Source: Apodospora peruviana
Lineage: Eukaryota; Ascomycota; Sordariomycetes; Sordariales; Lasiosphaeriaceae
Direction of reading: 5' to 3'
Assembly: GCA_033439685.1 (NCBI GenBank)
Contig: JAUEDM010000005.1
Coordinates: forward strand, 4,340,001-4,404,000
DNA: 64,000 nucleotides
Numbering within the stretch: position 1 is the stretch's first letter; every line of letters begins with the position of its first letter. Both the position numbers and the translations under genes were made by a program. Below the pieces are notes generated by a model that searched no databases, was not told where the DNA came from, and saw only the letters and a program-made list of their open reading frames with translations. This document shows positions 31,915 to 44,296 of this stretch, one piece after another.

Positions 31915-33266
31915 ATGTCGTCCAACACAGACACCCCCTCAGAAGCCCCGGAGCCTTACTACTCCCAGGGCCTGCGTGCCCGCTTCCAGATTGACGGCAT
32001 TCGGGCCGAGCAGGCGAAACTTGAAACAAGCGGCAAATTCGCCGACATAGGCTACGAGGTCGAAGAGGACAAGTACCTCGCTCGAGTAGAAGCCCGCGTC
32101 AAGGCGGGTGGTCTACCGACCGCCGTCCCAGCAACATGGCCGACCGAACTCAAGGGCCCGCTGGTCTGGACCTCGGACAGTTTCCCAGACGAGACACAGT
32201 ACGTCTACAACCTGACGGCAGAAGACAAGGTTGAGCTGCTCGACGCGCTCGAGTTCTTCAAAGGTAAAACCCTTCTTACCCATACCGCCCCACCTCTACC
32301 TACCGAGTCTAACATAACGCAGACCAAGGTCTAGACGGCCACAAAGTCACAAAAGCCCTGTTCCCCCTCCCAAACCTCGGCAAAGTCCTCACCAAGATCC
32401 GCAACGACGTCTACTCAGGCCACGGTTTCGCCATCGTCCGCGGTCTCGACCCAGACGCCTACCCGCTGCCAGATCTGACGGTAATCTACCTCGGTATCTC
32501 TTCATACATTGGCCAACAACGCGGGAAACAGGACCAGCGCGGCTCGATGCTGATCCACGTCCTCAAGAAAGACGATCCCTCCGAGTCTGAGTTCGATCAG
32601 CAGTACAGCGAGGACAAGCCGTTCCACACCGACACGGTAACCGACACTTTATGCCTGTTCACCCAAGCCTTGGCGGCAGCCGGTGGTCGCAGCGTATTAG
32701 CGTCGGCGTACACCGTATACAACGAGCTAGCTCGCACCCGACCAGACCTGATTCATACCCTCGCAGCACCAGACTGGCCGTTCGATACCTACGGCCGCGA
32801 GCCAAAGTACTACAAGCGCGCATTGATGTACTGGCACGATGATAAGCTCATCACTTCCTTCAGCCGTCGGCTACTTGTTGGACACCTGCCCTTTGAGCCT
32901 CGCAGCGCTGGGATTCCTGGTCTGACGGAAGCACAGGCTGAGGCGCTTGATGCCGTGCACTTTATCGCCAGGAAGCATGAGATCAAACCTAGGATGGAGA
33001 GGGGTGATATCAGATTCATCAATAACATGGCGCTTTTGCATCGACGGGAAGCGTTTGAGAATGCTGGTGGGGAAAAGAGGCATCTTGTAAGGATCTGGTT
33101 GCATAATGATGAGGGTGTTTGCTGGAATTTACCTGGTCCGTTGAGGTTGGCCTGGGCTAGGGTTTTCGAGGATGATAGTGGTGAGAGGGGGGAGGAGTGG
33201 GATCTTGCGCCTGTGAGGGATCCGCTTTCTGGGAAGATTGGGTTGGTTGGGGGTTCTTGTGACTGA
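31915..33266 (+). CDS. TauD/TfdA family Fe(II)/2-oxoglutarate dioxygenase
   Basis: Two exons, 31915-32263 and 32323-33266, encode 430 residues; intron GTAAAA..CGCAG, phases agree. The facial triad is visible: His218 and Asp220 in FHTDTV, and the distal His356 in LLHRREAF, followed by an arginine in HLVRIWLHND that would hold 2-oxoglutarate. The N-terminal segment (YYSQGLRARFQIDGIRAEQ..., WPTELKGPLVWTSDSFPDE) is the lead-in of fungal TauD-like proteins that oxidise small sulfonates, carboxylates or gibberellin/clavaminate-like substrates. There is no targeting peptide. The substrate cannot be named from sequence. Confidence 0.92.
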
Positions 33267-33501
33267 TCATCTCTTTGTCTTTTGTTTATCCCCCTTTCTT
33301 CTCATTTCATGCACCGTGTGTAGGATTTTCAGTCTCCTGTCTCAACTAAGTAAGGTATCTTAGATTGTCTTAAAACATTCAGCTCAGTTTAGTCATTATA
33401 TCTTGCTGTATCTCACGTCTGTGACTATCTGAGCTATAAAAGTTTTGTCTTCCATTCCTTATACAAACCCAGTTAGTTCTATATGTCTATCCATGTGTCT
33501 A

Positions 33502-35905
33502 TCAGTCATTCCTTTTCGGTTTCCACTCCTCATCAAAAAGCATCGACACCCAATACAAATCGGCACCAACCCTCTCCTGCTGACGGAGCTGCCTCGTCGT
33601 TGCCGCTGCCAGCCCTCAGAGGTCAGCTGTCAGCACAACAGGTTCATGCACAGAGACGGAGTTTAACATACCGCGCTGCGGATCCTTGATCATGACACTC
33701 GTCCGCCAAATAAAGCTAAGCTGCTCATCATCCAGCTCAGCAGCCTTGGCCAATTCCTGCCGTCCAATCTCATTCTGAGAAAGCGAAAACGGCGCAACGC
33801 CCTTATTGATGAAATGGAAATGCGCCAGCATGGTCTGCACCCCGGCGTGGTGAGCCCTGATGCTCTCGGGGTTGGCATACCGTTCCTTCATATTATACTG
33901 CCTCGCTGTCTCCTCATCTCGTCTCGTGAGCATGGCGCAGCTGTGCAAGAGAATAAACATGGTGTAGTAGACCGTGAGCCAGTACTCGCGTTTCTTGGCG
34001 AGCACCAGCTCGTTTAGCTGTTTCAGCACAGACTTGCTCCATGGCCGGAGAAAAGTCGTGTAGTTGATGCATTCAAATTGGGCGGTCATGATCACCGGCA
34101 TCGGGTACTTGCCATTATGAAGACTGTCAGGCGAGTACACTGCGTGTCCGCCTAGCTTTTCGTCGCCGCAGATGTGCACCGGGTTTGATGTTAGTCTGCA
34201 CATTACCCATAATCTAAAGGTGTTGGTTAGCAGGCTTTGTTCTTCTGGTGTCTGCAACATGTTAGTCTAATCACCGGTAGGGAGGTAGAGAAAACCAACC
34301 TTGGCAGTCCCAATATGCCGAAAGGCCATAAAGTACGTCTCCCAGAACAGCGGATCCAGCCCCTGAACAGTAGCATCGATGTAGTTCCACACGTTTCTCT
34401 CGATATAAGCCTTGAGATCTATCGCGGTTTCATGCATCTCGGCGATGGCGTATTTCGGGATCGCAATCTTCTGCTGTGTTCCAGTGGCCGTCACCCACTG
34501 CTCTTCCAGCAAGTCTCCGGCTGCAGGAATAAACTCTCTGACTTTGAACTCGAACGGTGCGTCGATGTGGTTGGGAGACACCACGATGCTTTTGACCTCC
34601 GACGACGCCCAGTCGCTGGGCGGTATGTTGACGATATCCATGGTCTGCCACCGCTTGCTGTAGACTTGAAACGGGGCGCGTTGCTCGCGGTATAGTGAGG
34701 CGTCTGTGATGATGTACCGGTAGCACGGCAACTTACAAAGCGTTGGCCCCGTCATGCGTTTACATGTCAGGCAGGGGCCGCAGGGGTCTTCTGGGTCGGG
34801 ATTACACTGTCGATTATTCAGTCAGTCTGGTTTAGGAAGAGGAGGAAGACAGAGAAACATACACGACTTCTATTCATCCTGCACCTGATGCACGACTTCA
34901 GGATCCGTGTAAGTGCGGTATTTCGTTTCTTGGTCTCGTCCGTGTAAGCACCGCGACGCTTCGGGCCGCCGTCCTTGGCGATATCGCCTGGACTGCGTCT
35001 CCGTTTTGGAGGACTCGCGTCGTCGGCTGTTTTGGCCTTCTTTTTTCGTTGTATGCGCTGCTCAACTCGTTAGATTTAACTCCGAGTGGTGAGTGTGGGT
35101 GGTGGGAGTTGCGCACCGGCGGAAGCGTCCAGACCCTGCTACAAGGTCCGAGACTTGTTGACGCATTTGCACTTGAGAGCAGCATAGAGTCGACTTCTTC
35201 TTGACTAACTGCAAATTCGTCATCTGCAAGATCTTCAGAGGAGCTGCCATGGCTAGTGGCTCCGCGCTTCTTCTCGGCGGTAAGGGTGTCAGGTTCCAGC
35301 AGGCCTGGCGTAATCCAGGACGAAGATGCAGCATCAGCTGTAGTTGCTGTACCATCCCGTGACACGGATGAAGACGGAGTCCCGTTTCTGCGGTGGACAG
35401 TCAAGTGATATCCGGACGGCGGCCGGCCTACAGTGCTAGAAGGTGCCGAGTGCGAGTGCCATGTATGGCCTGGTGACGCCGAGAGATTCTCCCGCAGACT
35501 GCTCACATCGGAGCCTAATTGTAGTCTTCCTTGGTCGGCAAGCTGCAGGACTGCACCCGGAGAACTGTGCGAGTGAAGCGCAAGCCTGGGGATCTCTGTT
35601 GGGCTGCGGGGAGCCATTCCCGACTCCCATGACCCATCTAAGGGTATGCTTTGGTCCTGGTGCCATGATGGCGGCCGGTACCCGGCATTCCATATTGTGG
35701 TGTCTCCACTTCCCGTGCCATGGGGTCTCGACGTCGGAGCTAGTACATCCATATTCGGAGTGGATGCGGCCGTGGCGACAACTGGCTCAAGGCCCAACCG
35801 CTCGGCAAGGTGGTCGACGGGTAGACGCAAGAGTGTGGCTGCTTTCAGTAACTTGCCGTGGGTGAATTGTGGATCATCCGTTGCTTTGTTGGCGTCACCG
35901 TCCAT
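33502..35905 (-). CDS. Zn2Cys6 transcription factor with mid-protein zinc cluster
   Basis: Exons 35905-35117, 35060-34863, 34806-34300 and from 34251 leftward are clear; their introns (56, 56 and 48 bp) have GT..AG ends and matching phases. The first 263 residues are Ser/Thr/Pro-rich. A basic region (RKKKAK; PKRRR) precedes the zinc cluster Cys320-x2-Cys323-x6-Cys330-x7-Cys338-x2-Cys341-x2-Cys344, far from the usual N-terminal place; an intron falls just before Cys330. The central domain (AGDLLEEQWVTATG..., DATVQGLDPLFWETYFM) follows. The 3' end is uncertain: the fourth exon frame stops at 33616, yet a frame to 33502 reads RQLRQQERVGADLYWVSMLF then DEEWKP, like the family C-terminus. The visible GTATGT donor and ACAG acceptor leave them one base out of phase. 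Confidence 0.8.
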
Positions 35906-37309
35906 GGCCTAGCAGGGGGGATCTTCTCGTCACATCCACTTCCTCGGGTCCTGCGGAGTCACTGTAAGGATGCTGGGGATAGGGGCATTGAGTCAAAGGT
36001 TGATCGGTTGTACAAAGGAAACGCCGCGATAGGGGGCGGGGGGGTGAGGAGGGGGGGGGGGGGGGGGGGGGGGAGCCTTGTTGGGCTTGTTGGGGACCTT
36101 TGGCACTTTAACCGTTGTGTGGGGCGCGCACCAGTTCCAGGCAGCTGGGTCAGTTGGTCAGCAGCTTTGAGGTCAGGGTAGCGGGAGTGGCTTAAGGACT
36201 GGTCTCGTAGACAAAAGTACCGATGGTGTATTGGAGGCGGGGCATTGTCTTCAAACAGTGCAGATCCAAAGGGGCCGTTGAAGTCACAAGACGGTTGATT
36301 TTCGCGGTGACTCAAGGAAAGCAATTCGCGTTGCGTCCACTCACCGTCGAGGCATGCAACAACCGGTCAAACAGGCTCCCGGCGAGCTATCATCAGGCTC
36401 TCGAGATTGTGGTCAAGATAGCTGGAGGTATCCGTAATAACCCTCGAGAGAGCCCTAGCTGTCCCTTTTAATTTTCCAGCAAATGGGGGCAATCAAAAGG
36501 ACCGGGACCAGAACGGGGTGGCAACTGGATGCGGTCTAGTCGTCCGATAGGAGGTGTGGATCAACAGAAGGACAAAACTTCAGCCCTACAGGGCAAAGAA
36601 TAACTGTGAGACGGTCCGACTGTGCTGAACGGGTATGCAACATGTATGGAAGAGACAAAAAGGCTAAAGAAAGATGCGCTTGTGAGACAGTTCGATGCAA
36701 AGACGACAGTCCGGTTGGGGAAAGTGACATGAGGAGTCGGGGCAATATTTGGTCCGGTAAGAGCGGTCAAGGTTGAAACCGAATTTGGCATTCAGCTCCT
36801 TCATCCTGGCGCCTACTTGCCGATGCCTGCCGGGGTTTGGAGAGCCAGTCGTTGGCCACCGTGTGCGTTTTTGGCTGCCTTCTTCCCAAGATTAGTCATT
36901 GGATGTCGTCAATCCCTATTCACTGTGCTGATATGTCCACTTGAACTGAAACAGCATGGAAGGCCAAGAACCTGAGCTGTCAATGAATGCCGGTGGCTGC
37001 TCGACAAATATGCATACCTAGGTAAATCAGATGTTACACCAGGCATATGCTGCCTGCCGTTACGCGATGTAGTTCGCTATATTCCGAGTGACCTATTTTG
37101 GCAAAATAGAAGTAACAAGTTCACTAACCAGTAGACATGTTGTGTAACCTCCCTCCCAGCGCCTCGGTGCTTTCCCGGTATTTTGTACATCAAATCAACA
37201 AAATAGAACGGCACACGGCAAGTGCTCTTCCTTTTATCAAGATCTTGTTTTACTCGGGTAATAACAGTATTGTAGAAATGGAGATGAGTTGCGATCTCGT
37301 CGATGCGAT
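35906..37309. other. Intergenic region with G-run
   Basis: About 1.4 kb upstream of the regulator. No gene is seen apart from the homopolymer listed next. Confidence 0.5.
36032..36073 (+). repeat. G-rich tract ending in 23 consecutive G
   Basis: G5-C-G7-TGAGGA-G23, about 130 bp upstream of the minus-strand regulator start. It could form a G-quadruplex, and its length is likely to vary or be mis-called in sequencing. Confidence 0.8.
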
Positions 37310-39036
37310 ATGGCGCCCGAGCTTCGTCTTCAAGCACCCACGGTTGAGGTCCCGACAGTGGACGGATGTCCAAGTACCCTGGCAAGAATCATAACTGAAC
37401 CCCAAGAACCGCGTCAACGCTTTACCAACCACAAACAGCTCCCGATGGCGGATCGATGGAGCTGCTACCTTCAAAACACGCTTCTTTGCCCTTCCCCTGG
37501 ACTTGCTCGACTCCTGCTGCCTGCCACCTCTGCGCATCGACCTGTTCCTGCCCGACCAAGCACTGTATCCTCCTGCTCTGCGACAGTCTCTCGACGCCAC
37601 AAGGGGTGTTCTACTGCTACACCCGTCCGCAGTGGCTGCCCTGGGGATATCGAGATATCTGTGTCGTGCCCTGGACTATTGCGCTCGAAACAAAGACTTC
37701 CTGACAAAGTACTCACGTCTTCCGTTTGGATCAACGATCATCATCGACAATGTCGTCGCCGACACGACCAAGATCAACTTGACCGTCGAACCGAAATACA
37801 GCCTCGAAAGCGCAGCTAACTCGTTACCAGAAATTCTACAACAACCGTGGGTTAGTAATGTCCCACCCGACCGCTGGCCACCGAGTATCGACATCTTCAA
37901 CCTCTCCGTCGTTCGTCAAATACACGATTCCGTGACACTTGTGCGTATCCAACACCTCGAGAGCAACCCGACCCTGCGAGACCAGCTGGCCAACTTCAAG
38001 TCTGGCTCCGACGACTTCCACCACGTCTTGAACGAACTCAAGCTCCTCCTTACCACATCTCCTCACCCAAACATCGTCGGACGGGCTCTCTCGCCATTGT
38101 CACCAAGAAGTCAGCATTCTGTGGCAAACAGGCCGTCCTTGGGTTTCTCCTCCCATATTTCCCAGCTGGCTCGATCCGCGATATCCTTCCAGCGTAAACA
38201 CACAGCATCCACAAAAGATTCATTTGGTGCATACAGATGAGCTCGGCGCTGATTCATGTCCTAGAAGAAGGCTGCACGTTTTACTCCGACTTACGACCAG
38301 ACAATGTGCTGCTCTCTGACGGTGGGCATGTCGTGCTCTGCGATTTTGAACAACGCGGTAACTGGCACGAGTGGTGCCCACCAGAGATCCTATATCCCCA
38401 GTATTTCGAGAACCTCGTCGCCAACCGGCGTCGGTCCAGTGATCCGACATGGAACACCCTCATGTCGACGTATCAACACGACAGACCTGAGGCGGTCGGC
38501 GGGTCATTTGTGCACTCCAAAAACCGTCCCTGGTATGCATTGTCTCTTGACAGCCAAGAAAAGGCCATGGTCTACACGTTGGGTCTGTTCATCTACTGCG
38601 TATTTGAGGGCCTCAGCTCCGTGCGGCCTAGTATTGCCTACCACTTCCCCATTGAGCCGGAGGTCAACTTCCCGGAGTTCCGGAGGACTCCTTCAAAGAT
38701 ACGTGAGCTTATTCGGTCTTGTACGGTTGATGCACCGCAGTGGGATGATAATACTGCGCATCATGATGCCCCTCTGAGGAAGGGTGGTACGAGTAGGTAG
38801 CCTGTCTGTATCCAGCCCTCGGCAATGAACCACTGCATTGCAACGCCACCGGGCAGCAGGCAGCTGAAATTGTTCTTGATGCCGCACAGGACTTTTGGAT
38901 AAATGAACTTGAGCAGGCGAGGAAATTCTTCAACACCGATCAGTGGCGCACCCAGAAGTTTGGCAGGGACAGGCCAAGTCTCAAAGAAGTCATGAATTCA
39001 TTGAAGAATATTCAGCTGGGGACATTAGAGCAATGA
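37310..39036 (+). pseudogene. Fungal pseudokinase-family gene broken by small indels
   Basis: The ATG at 37310 opens MAPELRLQAPTVEVPTV, the family start, and runs to QNTLL; the next block ALPLDLLDSCCLPPLRIDLF is one base out of frame, at a CTTCTTT tract near 37481-37487. The second break is an extra CT in a CTCTCT tract at 38086-38091, between HPNIVGR and AIVTKKSAFCGK. A likely 48-bp intron (38194-38241) follows. The kinase-like core has YSDLRPDNVLL in place of the HRD loop and LCDFEQRGNWHEW in place of DFG. A third shift near 38795 separates it from CLYPALGNEPL, AAQDFWINELEQARKFF and the stop at 39034-39036. The family itself lacks standard catalytic residues; this copy is also not translatable as one protein. 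Confidence 0.75.
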
Positions 39037-39078
39037 CTGAACCGCAGCAACATGCATGAAAACTGCCCCAGTCTGGCA

Positions 39079-41270
39079 TCACTTATTGGCAGAGACCACT
39101 GCTGCCCGCTCCTTGTATTTATCCAGTGCATCTACCACAATCTGCGCCAGGGACAAGAGCCTCTCTTCGCCAAGTCGCTGGCCTACCAACTGCACTGCAA
39201 CAGGTGCACCGTGGTATGCTGCAGGATCGTCTGTGAGGTATCAGAACTGTTAGTTCTGAAAAGACAAGGCTGGCTGTGTGATCAAGGTAGAACTAACAAG
39301 CATCCATGTTGATCCTATCAGTCTCACTGAGTGGCACGAAACTAGGATCGATCTTGTCAAGGTTCTGATCAACAAAAGTGACTGGAATCACGACGGCGGG
39401 ATAGTCCAAGACGTTTATGGAGGTGGTATATTCTAATACACGCATTAGCTCCGGGTCACCCGCCCCCCAGAAAATTGCCAGGAGTCTGTCTCACGTACCT
39501 GCGTGAAAGAATTGTTTGGGCAAGTGAGCGGCCGTTGGCGTGACGGGGGAAATGAACGCCTCGACCGGGCGACCGGTTCCGCTCTTCTCGGCGGTCGACA
39601 TCCAGTACTCCTGGTATCTATTCCTGTAGTCCTTCATGTGGATCACCACGTCTTGGTACTCTGCCAGAGACAACGGCTTTCTTGGAAGGCCGGACTCGAA
39701 CAGCCCGTCAATCTCGGGGACCTCCGGCTCCCCTGACAGCTGCAGCGCATCCCAGACGTCAACACACCCATCGCCACGGGCTATCTTCCCGTGGATTTCC
39801 AGACTCTCGCGGTTGGATGGCGGGTTCCAATCAACCAGCTAAACTCAGGTCAGCCACCACGAACTGCCTGTCTTTCCCTTTTTTCAGGCTGACTTACATT
39901 GTACCCTGCCTCCCTCAGAGTAATCTTGACCATCTTAAGAGCCCGTTGGACAGGTGGATGGGGTGTCACAATCCCATCATGTTCCATGAACCCAAAGGCC
40001 AGGCTGCCATGAGTATCGGCATGATATTCCTCCGCCTCTCTCCAAGGCAGAGGCACAGCATACGGATCCCTTAGCCACGGTTCCGTTGACAAGAGTGACT
40101 CGAGGACCGCCCTCAGAGTCGCGATCGACACCCCCATTATCCCCGCAACGACAGGCATGACCTGCTGTCCCTGGCCAACACCCGCCACCCCCTTCATGGA
40201 GATGCGCCCGGTGGAAGGCTTGAGGCTGAAGACGCCGTTGTACGACGCTGGCATTGAGACGGAACCTCCTATATCCGTGCCGATGCCGAACGCGCTGCCT
40301 CGCAGGGCTTGCATTACTGCTTCTCCTTTACCCAGTCTGTAATTAGCATAGCAGAAGATTTTGCCACGCCATGTAAGTAATGCTTACCTCCTGAAGAGCC
40401 GCCTGCTGTAAGGAGCTGGTTGTGCGGGTTCCACAGGTATCCGAGGATGTTGTTACTTGTTTCGGGGGACTACATCACCCTGTCAGCTGTTCCCTTTCAG
40501 GCCATACAGTTAGTTGCAAGGCTGCCCACCCAAATGGTTTGTACCAACGAAGTCTGTCAGAGACTTTATCAGTTCCCATTGGCCATGACGATGAAACGTG
40601 GGAGACGGAAATAGCTAGGTAAGGTACCTTTCCTATCGGCACCGCCCCAAGCAAATGGAACTCCCTAACCAGCTCACTCTCGAAGTTTCTCTCCTTATCT
40701 GTACTCCTCAGCCCTTCAAAAGTCGCAATCCAGCCAACAAATGCCATGCTGGTCTCGAGTCCCTTGATATGGAACTGATCTTTCAACGTCATCGGGATGC
40801 CGTGAAGCGGACCAACCAGCCGCCTGTGCTGATGGAAGTAGTCATCCAGTTCCTTTGCTCGACCCAAGGCAATATCGAAACCGATCTCGAGCATGTTCCG
40901 TGTCTGTACACCACCGCATTCCAGTCATCAATCAACAAGCTTGTCACAATAGATGCATGCGGGTGGTACTCACAAGTTGATGGATCATTGCCGCGCGCTT
41001 ACAGAACGAGCGAACCACCGCAACCGCAGTTAAAGTACCTGAGCCCATGTGTTGGATGAGCGCGGCCACATCCATGGCTGTTATACGGCTTGTCTTGGGG
41101 TCCAAGAGACTTTCGAGAAACGGTCCTGTCAGGCTCCGGCGGTGCTTGGCACCTTCTACCACCGAAGTTGGCAAGATCCATTCGGGTGGGATCTTGGACT
41201 GTTCAGCTTGGCGCTTTTTGGCTGCGATCTCTTGCCACGGTTGGACAGAATCTTGGATGGGATTCGTCAT
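39079..41270 (-). CDS. Amidase-signature enzyme (fungal acetamidase type)
   Basis: Seven exons: 41270-40974, 40903-40628, 40469-40388, 40325-39898, 39838-39499, 39432-39298, 39230-39079; all introns are GT..AG with matching phases and total 569 residues. The amidase triad is in place: Lys140 (MTLKDQFH), cis-Ser216 in GGSSGGE and nucleophile Ser240 in GTDIGGSVSMPAS, with the 24-residue Ser-Ser spacing seen in fatty acid amide hydrolase. The N-terminal KIPPEWILP and LTAVAVVRSFCKRAAMIHQL are family features of acetamidase/GatA-like fungal enzymes. It should hydrolyse a small or lipid amide to acid and ammonia, in the cytosol. No regulator of the acetamidase type is adjacent. Confidence 0.93.
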
Positions 41271-44200
41271 CGTGGTTCCTGGAAGAACCGTAGTCCTCCT
41301 AATAGTTCAAGAAGAATGGAAATAAGTAGGTCCAGGTACCTAGAGTAAGAGAAGTCGAATTGGTTCCAGTCATGAGCGGACACCAGACGGCACTCCTATT
41401 TGGAATCTCTACCTACATAGACTTTCAACAGATAAAGTCTGCAGATATGTATCATCTATGTTTTCACAATTCCACAAACTCTCTATCCATCTGTTTCATA
41501 AACTGACGGCTCCAACGCAGACCAACATTCAGAAAAGTACTCTTGCATCGCCATACAGTTGTGTTTGGGTCAGCTGGTGACCAGCTCATAGGTTTACACG
41601 TTGGACAAGCGACAACGAACATGCGGCCACCCGGCCGGCATAAATGACACCCTTCCTTCTTGACAAGAAGCACATATGTAGACTGTGGAAAGGATAACAC
41701 TGCGTCTTGCGAAGGAAAACTAAACCTCAAGACGGGATACCCAGCTTGGTAGCCTTTAGCTCCGAGGCCGTGTTGCTGTCAACTATAATGCGACGGAACT
41801 AGCTTCGAGATGCTGGATGCCGAAAGACCAGCCAACAGGACCTCGTCGAGTGCTATCTTATCCCACAGGTCGTGTCTGTCGACTATGGCCAAGCAACAAG
41901 GTGGACAGACCGACCGAACACTGCAGGAACAACTCAATCGAACCAAGCGACCCGGTCGCGCGGACAAGGTAAGTATGATGCAAATCAGTCGAGTGTAACC
42001 TGCCTGTCGGTTACGCAGAGTGGCTGAGCCAGACCGATCAGAGGTTAAAGAAAGGGCTGTGATTCGTTGAGGAGATTGATCTACATGCATTCCCAATCCT
42101 CCATCCAATTTGTGTGTATTGGTCAACAATGGTCGGAATACCACCTAAAACTTGAAGTTTGCGTCTCCCAATGCGATGGTGAACTGTCGAGGTTACACGC
42201 ATGTCAACGGCGAAGTTCTCGTATACTGAGACGTATATGAATTGGTAGGCTTGTTAATATAGGTCACCACCCACATCTTCGGGGATCATTCCAGTCCGTG
42301 TCTAGATGATCCCGAGGGTCGATGGGTCCCCGCTGCTTTCTCTTGCAGGGTCGTGTTCCGGTCAAGTACCCCCAGCATCGCTGCAAGCGATACAAAGTAC
42401 CCAGCCAATATTGTAACGGTGTTGCTGCTAACTTCGATTAATATTGATATCCTCCCAGCGGTCTGGTCTGGTCTCACCCGTGCCACCTGACCCGCATCCG
42501 AGCGCACACCTCTTCTAGAACGTCGCGATCCTTCGAACACGACCAACCCACCATAGCTGGGCTTCTACTGCGGGATGTAAGAAGAGCAAGGGGGTTATCT
42601 TCTGGTTTCAGTTGCTATCGAGGACCCCGGCGGGCATAGCCCCATATCTATCCGTAATTAGTTGCTTCCCCGAGGATACGGCTCCGGTACCAGCGTTACT
42701 GATTGTGCTGGTGTATTGAATGAACCAGCTGAAAGGGCGAAAGAAGTAAACGAACAGCCCACCTTGCTTGGGGTAGATACAAGGACCTCCCAGTCTTCTA
42801 AACTGTCTGCACATCCATGTTGTGGAAAGGAGATATGTGTTCAAATTGTGCAGTTGGTCCGAACCCATGGATATAATTAGCTAGGTCGGGTTCTCTCACA
42901 ATAACACCCGGAATCAAGGAGAGCCGCGAATTCGCCCGAAGAATCACAACAGTCCTGCTATACCCCAAACAACCAACGGACTTGATATGCTGCTGCAGTG
43001 CCAGCAACCGAGATCGACAAAGCCTCCTGACCAACGATGCCGCATGAACATAATACTACTGGTGGTCCGCGTGAGTCTAGAACTCTCCATGTCTTGTTGG
43101 CACGACCGACATTATCCGCTGCAACATATCCCTCATGATGTTCAGACCCCTTACCCATCCTCGATCTTTAATTCTATATCTAGACCTGTAGCAACACATC
43201 TGCTTACAGTGCTGACGTGTACTGCACGACACTGCAGACCCTTCCCGTTCCCGGTCTGAGGAAGCCGCCGCTGCGGAAACGGAAGTGGCATGCCGCGCCT
43301 CGGCGATACTATCCAGAGTAACTACCACCACATCAAGACAAGTTATCCCCTTCGGGACAGCTCATCCTGGCGCCGGTGATAATTCGGCAACTCACGCGCA
43401 CGCCTGCATCTTGTGTCATGAGCAGCAACACGGCAGTAACGCTCCGGGGAGGACGGTAGCTCGTAGGGGGGCTCAAGCAGGTGGAGAAAGACTAGAGCCA
43501 ACGCAAGGCCAAGACAGACGGTTGCAAATGCAATGCGGGATAGGGAGGGATAGGGAACTGGATCAATTTCTGATAGGTGTTGGAGCATGGACGGATATCA
43601 GCATGACACGGTCACCGGCCAAGATGGCGTGGACTGTTAAGTCGCGCCTTTCATGAGCATCCATCGGTTAGGTTATTGCTTTGCATACGGTATCTGGTGG
43701 ATGATGACTTAATAAGGTGCCATGGGAAAGGGGTGTGATGAGATGATTGATGCCCGGTAGAAGGTAACTTATCCCCTTCGAGCAATATCGAACACCGAGA
43801 CCAAAGACAGCATAGGTAAGTAGTAGCCGAGACATGATATAGGGTAGTGGCCAAGGAAATAGCCCCTCGGGAAAAATTATCATCCGTCGATCGCATTAAT
43901 AAATTACAGGACTAGGGACCATATGGAACCGCATCTACGGAGAGATAACGAGGACAGCCTAATATGTTGTCCTGAGCCAGATTGTAAGAAGGAGACTGTC
44001 ATGACTGGAAGAGGCTCATATTATCAAAACGGGCGTTGCTGTTCAGGCCAAGACATATGTCGGGGTCAAAAGTTTCAAGAATCACCTAGCGGAGATGCAT
44101 TTCTATGATATATTATTATTATTCATACACCGCTGTGCCCTTGGGCGTGTCGGACCTTCAAACTATTTACTCTACAGGAAAATCGTGCCCTTACGGGTCG

Positions 44201-44296
44201 GGTGAAAAACCGGTACCAACAATTGAGAAAACATATCAGTGAATGAGCCTGTAAATACAAAAGAAGAAGACCTCCTGGCCTTCGATGGAGGGGGTT
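41271..44296. other. 3-kb gene-poor region
   Basis: No gene can be supported. Two weak signals: a minus-strand 88-codon frame (41464-41730) with Cys pairs (CHLC, CPTC), and a possible short exon at 41885-41968 (MAKQQGGQTDRTLQEQLNRT...) that ends at a good GTAAGTATG donor but finds no matching downstream exon. Base composition becomes more AT-rich to the right. Confidence 0.4.

Noticed and set aside
20887..41270. A secondary-metabolite gene cluster (carotenoid oxygenase, hydrolase, TauD, P450, regulators)
   Set aside because: No PKS, NRPS, terpene synthase, prenyltransferase or phytoene synthase gene is present and the tailoring-type genes are spread over more than 35 kb among unrelated genes.
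41464..41730. Zinc-ribbon-like gene (CHLC...CPTC)
   Set aside because: Only 88 codons, no extension by splicing and no family match I can name; kept as a note in the intergenic entry.
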